DNA of 9,163 bases from an uncultured Anaerolineaceae bacterium (GTDB lineage Bacteria > Chloroflexota > Anaerolineae > Anaerolineales > Anaerolineaceae): the NCBI GenBank assembly GCA_937894825.1, contig CALCQT010000604.1:1-9163 (forward strand), in the 5' to 3' direction. The stretch's first letter is position 1, and the number at the start of each line of letters is the position of its first letter. This document shows positions 6,009 to 9,163 of the stretch, in pieces. The notes under the pieces were generated by a model. It did not search any database, was not told the origin of the DNA, and saw only the letters and a list, made by a program, of their open reading frames with translations. A program made the translations under genes and the position numbers.

Positions 6009-6332
6009 ATGGAAGATGAAACCATTACGATTGAGATGTTTAATGAATTTGTGCAAGTTGCTGAAGTGGAGCTGACTCCTGAAGAGGCTGTTTCTATCCG
6101 CGCCAAAATGAACGAACAATTAAAAGTCATCCATGAATTAGCGGCAATTCCACTGAATGCGGATCTGCCCCCTGTCATTCATGGGAATCCATACCCGCGC
6201 GAAATCCAGGCACCGTTGCGTGAAGATATTTGGACACCTTTCGAAAATCCTGAGTCGATCATCGCGCAGGCGCCAAGATCGTTGGATGGCTATATTGTCT
6301 CTCCCGATGTTCCGCATCAGAAGCTGGGGTAA
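6009..6332 (+). CDS. gatC: Asp-tRNA(Asn)/Glu-tRNA(Gln) amidotransferase subunit C
   Basis: GatC is the small, non-catalytic subunit that wraps around the GatA-GatB interface and stabilises the amidotransferase in the cytoplasm. The product is 107 residues, near the usual 95-100. The N-terminal half has the family's helical pattern (ITIEMFNEFVQVAEVELTPEEA, 6-27), and the C-terminal half holds the typical extended belt PLREDIWTP...AQAPRSLDGYIVSPDV (69-102), equivalent to the 'LREDxxxPS...APExxxGYFxVP' ending. AGAAGAGG at 5995-6002 lies six bases before ATG. TAA at 6330-6332 abuts the gatA ATG, so the two are translationally coupled. The N-terminal sequence is divergent, but position and C-terminal belt make the call firm. 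Confidence 0.93.
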   Translation: MEDETITIEMFNEFVQVAEVELTPEEAVSIRAKMNEQLKVIHELAAIPLNADLPPVIHGNPYPREIQAPLREDIWTPFENPESIIAQAPRSLDGYIVSPDVPHQKLG

Positions 6333-7925
6333 ATGATGACAGACTTAACAGCATTATCCGCAATTGAACAGGCAAAACTGATTCGGGAGAAGAAAGTTTC
6401 AGCGACTGAACTTCTTGAAGCGACCCTGAAACAGGTGGCGGCGGTCGATGGCCGGCCCGGTTCGCTGGATACGCCGGTGGAAACGCCGGAAGACCTCGAA
6501 AAAGTGCATGCCTTTATTTTAATGACCAAAGAACATGCAATGGAGAAAGCCGCGGAAGTGGATCGAAAGATTGCCGCCGGCGAGGCGGTGGGACCGCTGG
6601 CCGGGGTGCCTTATTCGGCGAAGGACGTCTACTGCACCAAAGGAATCCGGACCACAGCCGCTTCCAGAATTCTGGACGGATGGAAGCCGCCCTATAATTC
6701 CACTGTAATTGAGCGCATGGATCAGGCTGACGCGGTGATGTTCGGAAAAGTGAACCTGGACGAATTCACCTTCGGGGGCTCGAATGAAACAACCGCCTTC
6801 AAACCAACTGTGCGTAACCCCTGGGCATTGGACCACGTTCCCGGCGGGTCATCCGGCGGTTCGGCTGCTGCCGTTTCCGCGAATGAAGGGGCGATTTCTC
6901 TGGGGACGGATACCGGTGGTTCGATTCGTGAACCGGCCGCGTTCACCGGTGTGGTTGGATTAAAGCCGACCTATGGCCGGGTTTCGCGCTATGGTGTGAT
7001 CCCATTTGCTTCTTCCATGGACACGATGGGCCCGCTGACCCGCACCGTGTCAGACGCGGCGCTGGTGTTGCGCGAGACGGCGGGGTTTGATCCGCGCGAT
7101 AATGTCACCGGGCGTGTTCCGGTGGAAGATTATCTGGCTGAGCTTGAAAAAGGCGTCAAAGGGCTGCGGATCGGGATCTCTCCGGATTATCTGAAAATCA
7201 CTTATTTGAATGATGACGGTGAATATGCCTCTACGGCGATTGATCCCGAAATCGAAAAGGGCGTCTGGCGGGCAGCGGAAATTTTCCGCAACCTGGGCGC
7301 CGAGATCGTTGAAGATGTGCCGATGGCGAACACAAAATACTCTGTACCGGCTTATTTTGTGATTACCCGGATCGAAGCTTATTCCAATCTGCAGCGCTTT
7401 GACGGGCTGAAATATGGCCATACTACCAAAGAATCTATACAGGACATGTATGAGCTTTATTATAAGAGCCGCGGCGAGGGTTTCGGCTATCAGGCAAAAC
7501 TTCGTCTTTTAACCGGGATGTTTGCCAGCCAGGAAAAATACTATGAGATTTATTACCGGCGCGCGCAGCAGGCCCGTGCCCTGATCCGCCGCGACTTTGA
7601 CGAAGCTTTTGATCCGGCTGGCAAGTATCGGCTGGATGTGATCCTGACGCCTTCAACACCGTCCCCCGCTTTTCAATTTGGCGGCGCGACCGCTTCGGAT
7701 CCGCTGCTGATGCAATTCGCGGATCAGTTCACTTCTCCGATGAATTTTGCCGGCACACCGGGAATCAGCTTCCCCTGCGGATTGAGCGCGGAAGGGCTGC
7801 CGATTGGCCTGCAGGCCACAGGGTATGACTATTGCGAGTCAAAAATTCTGCGGGCTGCCTATGCGTTTGAACAAGCCACCAGCGCTGACGACTGGCGTAC
7901 TGTAAAACCGGCAGTGCTTCGCTAA
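6333..7925 (+). CDS. gatA: Asp-tRNA(Asn)/Glu-tRNA(Gln) amidotransferase subunit A (amidase)
   Basis: GatA hydrolyses glutamine (or asparagine) and sends the ammonia through a channel to GatB, where misacylated tRNA is amidated. The product is 530 residues, longer than the usual ~485. It carries the amidase-signature Ser-cisSer-Lys triad: K97 in GVPYSAKDVY, S173 in GGSSGGSAAA and S197 in GTDTGGSIREPAAFTG, with spacings of 76 and 24 residues like characterised relatives. GLKPTYGRVSRYGVIPFASSMDTMGPL and the C-terminal MNFAGTPGISFPCG...GLPIGLQ are typical of GatA. Extra length lies near 41-57 (RPGSLDTPVETPEDLEK) and around 284-304. The usual 'MGSSTENSAF' appears as FGGSNETTAF (147-156). ATG 6333 follows the gatC stop directly; ATG 6336 is equally possible and sits six bases from GGGG at 6326-6329, a better spacing. 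gatB follows 15 bases after the stop. Confidence 0.96.
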   Translation: MMTDLTALSAIEQAKLIREKKVSATELLEATLKQVAAVDGRPGSLDTPVETPEDLEKVHAFILMTKEHAMEKAAEVDRKIAAGEAVGPLAGVPYSAKDVYCTKGIRTTAASRILDGWKPPYNSTVIERMDQADAVMFGKVNLDEFTFGGSNETTAFKPTVRNPWALDHVPGGSSGGSAAAVSANEGAISLGTDTGGSIREPAAFTGVVGLKPTYGRVSRYGVIPFASSMDTMGPLTRTVSDAALVLRETAGFDPRDNVTGRVPVEDYLAELEKGVKGLRIGISPDYLKITYLNDDGEYASTAIDPEIEKGVWRAAEIFRNLGAEIVEDVPMANTKYSVPAYFVITRIEAYSNLQRFDGLKYGHTTKESIQDMYELYYKSRGEGFGYQAKLRLLTGMFASQEKYYEIYYRRAQQARALIRRDFDEAFDPAGKYRLDVILTPSTPSPAFQFGGATASDPLLMQFADQFTSPMNFAGTPGISFPCGLSAEGLPIGLQATGYDYCESKILRAAYAFEQATSADDWRTVKPAVLR

Positions 7926-7940
7926 AGGGAGGAAAAGACG

Positions 7941-9163
7941 ATGACTGATTATGAAGTGATAATCGGGCTTGAGACCCATATCCAATTGAACACGGTAACG
8001 AAAGCCTTCTGCGGCTGCAAGGCGGATTCCTGGGGGGATGCCCCGAATACCAATATCTGTCCGACCTGCACCGGTCAGCCGGGGGCGTTGCCGAGCACGA
8101 ATAAAGCGATGGTGGAAAAGGCGCTGATTCTTTGTCTGGCCATGAATTCCCATATTAATATGGACTCTTTCTTCGATCGGAAGAATTATCTGTATGCCGA
8201 TCTCCCGGGGGGGTATCAGATCACCCAGAATGATATGTCGATCGGCCGCGGCGGATACCTGGATTTTCTGATGGATGACGGGCGGGAGATTCGCTGCCAT
8301 ATTGACAATCTTCACATGGAAGAGGATGCCGGGAAGACGAAGAATGAAGGGGATATCCGCCTGATCGACATGAATCGCTGCGGTGTGCCGTTGGTCGAGA
8401 TGGTGACCCAGCCGGATCTGCATTCGGCGGACGAGGCGGCTACCTATCTGATGCGTCTGCGCCAGTTGCTGCGTTGGCTGGGGATTTCCGAAGCGAACAT
8501 GGAAAAAGCCCATCTGCGCTGTGACGCCAACGTTTCGATCCGTCCGAAAGGCGAGACGAAATTGGGCAAGAAATGCGAGATCAAGAATATTAACTCGATT
8601 GAAGCGGTCCGCATGGCGATCAATTTTGAAATTGAACGTCAGATCCGCGAGACCAAAGCCGGCAACGCCATCGAGCAGTGGACGATCGAATGGGATAATG
8701 ACGCACAGGAGCTGCGGAAGATGCGATCCAAGGAAACGGCGGCGGATTACCGTTATTTCCGCGAACCGAACCTGATGCCGGTCCATATTACGGAAGAATT
8801 TCTGGCGGAAGTCAAAGGGAAGATGCCGGAATTGCCGCTGGAGCGCCGGGCACGCTTTATTGAGTCGATGGGGCTGCCGGAATACGATGCGTCCATATTG
8901 ACTGCCGAGCGGGATACCTCAGAGTTCTTTGAAGCGGCCTGCGAGGCCTATCAGGGCGATAATAAGCGGGTTTCCAATTGGATGATGAATGAAGTGCTGC
9001 GTGTTGTGAATGAGCGCGGGCTGAGTGTGTCGGATCTGAAGATTCGGCCGCAGGACCTGGCGGACATTATCCGGCTGGTGGATGCGAAGACGGTCAATAC
9101 CTCTACCGGGAAGAAACTGGTGGACATGGTACAGGACAGCGGGAAAACGCCGCGGGAAATCGT
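7941..9163 (+). CDS. gatB: Asp-tRNA(Asn)/Glu-tRNA(Gln) amidotransferase subunit B, open at right edge
   Basis: GatB binds the misacylated tRNA, activates its side chain with ATP by phosphorylation and amidates it with ammonia from GatA. Some 407 codons are present without a stop; families run about 475-490 residues, so the tRNA-binding tail (YqeY-like end) is cut off. AGGGAGG at 7926-7932 is eight bases before ATG. Signatures in order: IIGLETHIQLNT (7-18); a zinc-binding set C24-x-C26 and C40-xx-C43 in CGC...NICPTC; FDRKNYLYADLPGGYQ (78-93); HMEEDAGK (125-132); MNRCGVPLVEMV; HLRCDANVSIRP; IKNINS; and ADYRYFREPNL. Several normally strict positions differ: LPGGYQITQND for LPKGYQISQYD, YFREPN for YFPEPD, and QWTIEW where QETR(x)F/W is usual. 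These suggest a divergent lineage rather than loss of function, since the frame is intact and the core motifs remain. Confidence 0.96.
   Translation, partial: MTDYEVIIGLETHIQLNTVTKAFCGCKADSWGDAPNTNICPTCTGQPGALPSTNKAMVEKALILCLAMNSHINMDSFFDRKNYLYADLPGGYQITQNDMSIGRGGYLDFLMDDGREIRCHIDNLHMEEDAGKTKNEGDIRLIDMNRCGVPLVEMVTQPDLHSADEAATYLMRLRQLLRWLGISEANMEKAHLRCDANVSIRPKGETKLGKKCEIKNINSIEAVRMAINFEIERQIRETKAGNAIEQWTIEWDNDAQELRKMRSKETAADYRYFREPNLMPVHITEEFLAEVKGKMPELPLERRARFIESMGLPEYDASILTAERDTSEFFEAACEAYQGDNKRVSNWMMNEVLRVVNERGLSVSDLKIRPQDLADIIRLVDAKTVNTSTGKKLVDMVQDSGKTPREI

Noticed and set aside
5551..6075. Plus-strand open frame of 174 codons across the divergent promoter region and into gatC
   Set aside because: It is antisense to the glycosyltransferase start and overlaps gatC in another frame, with no coding signature.
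7839..8786. Long minus-strand open frame (315 codons) opposite gatA end and gatB
   Set aside because: It overlaps two strongly identified genes in antisense, its protein resembles no family I know, and it follows from the codon bias of the plus strand.

Overview
The window reads as chromosomal DNA of moderately high GC from a bacterium that uses the GatCAB amidotransferase. Two housekeeping blocks, priA at the left edge and gatCAB at the right, enclose three genes for exported or membrane proteins. The lineage cannot be fixed from sequence alone. The style of the two-domain secreted protein (motifs such as SGCGFVFRAE) and the CATCTCGA/GGAGAGA-type intergenic palindrome remind me of Chloroflexota (Anaerolineae). 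That is recollection, not a search, and I hold it with low confidence.

Layout: (1) 1-1015, +, the C-terminal part of PriA, open at the left edge. (2) 1016-1291, a gene-free stretch dense in inverted repeats: a terminator-like hairpin, an alternative pairing partner for it, a 14-bp palindrome and a hairpin beside a TATACT box. (3) 1292-2551, +, a secreted protein with a signal peptide and two probable concanavalin-like beta-sandwich domains. (4) 2560-2610, a perfect 24-bp inverted repeat between convergent genes. (5) 2617-3648, -, an exported phospholipase-D-superfamily protein with two complete HKD motifs. (6) 3709-5793, -, a GT39/ArnT-like multi-pass membrane glycosyltransferase with an extra N-terminal extracytoplasmic domain, probably co-transcribed with the PLD gene. 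(7) 5794-6008, a divergent promoter region with an extended -10 element on each strand and a hairpin plus T-tract ahead of gatC. (8) 6009-9163, +, gatC-gatA-gatB, tightly packed, with gatB running off the right edge.

GatCAB converts misacylated Glu-tRNA(Gln) and/or Asp-tRNA(Asn) to the correct amidated form. PriA restarts stalled replication forks. The three central genes act at or outside the cytoplasmic membrane and have no evident link to the housekeeping genes. No CRISPR array, tRNA, rRNA, transposase or complete mobile element is visible. The most unusual signals are the palindromes around the secreted-protein gene, including a shared hairpin core on both sides of it. I did not find a convincing new multi-gene system.
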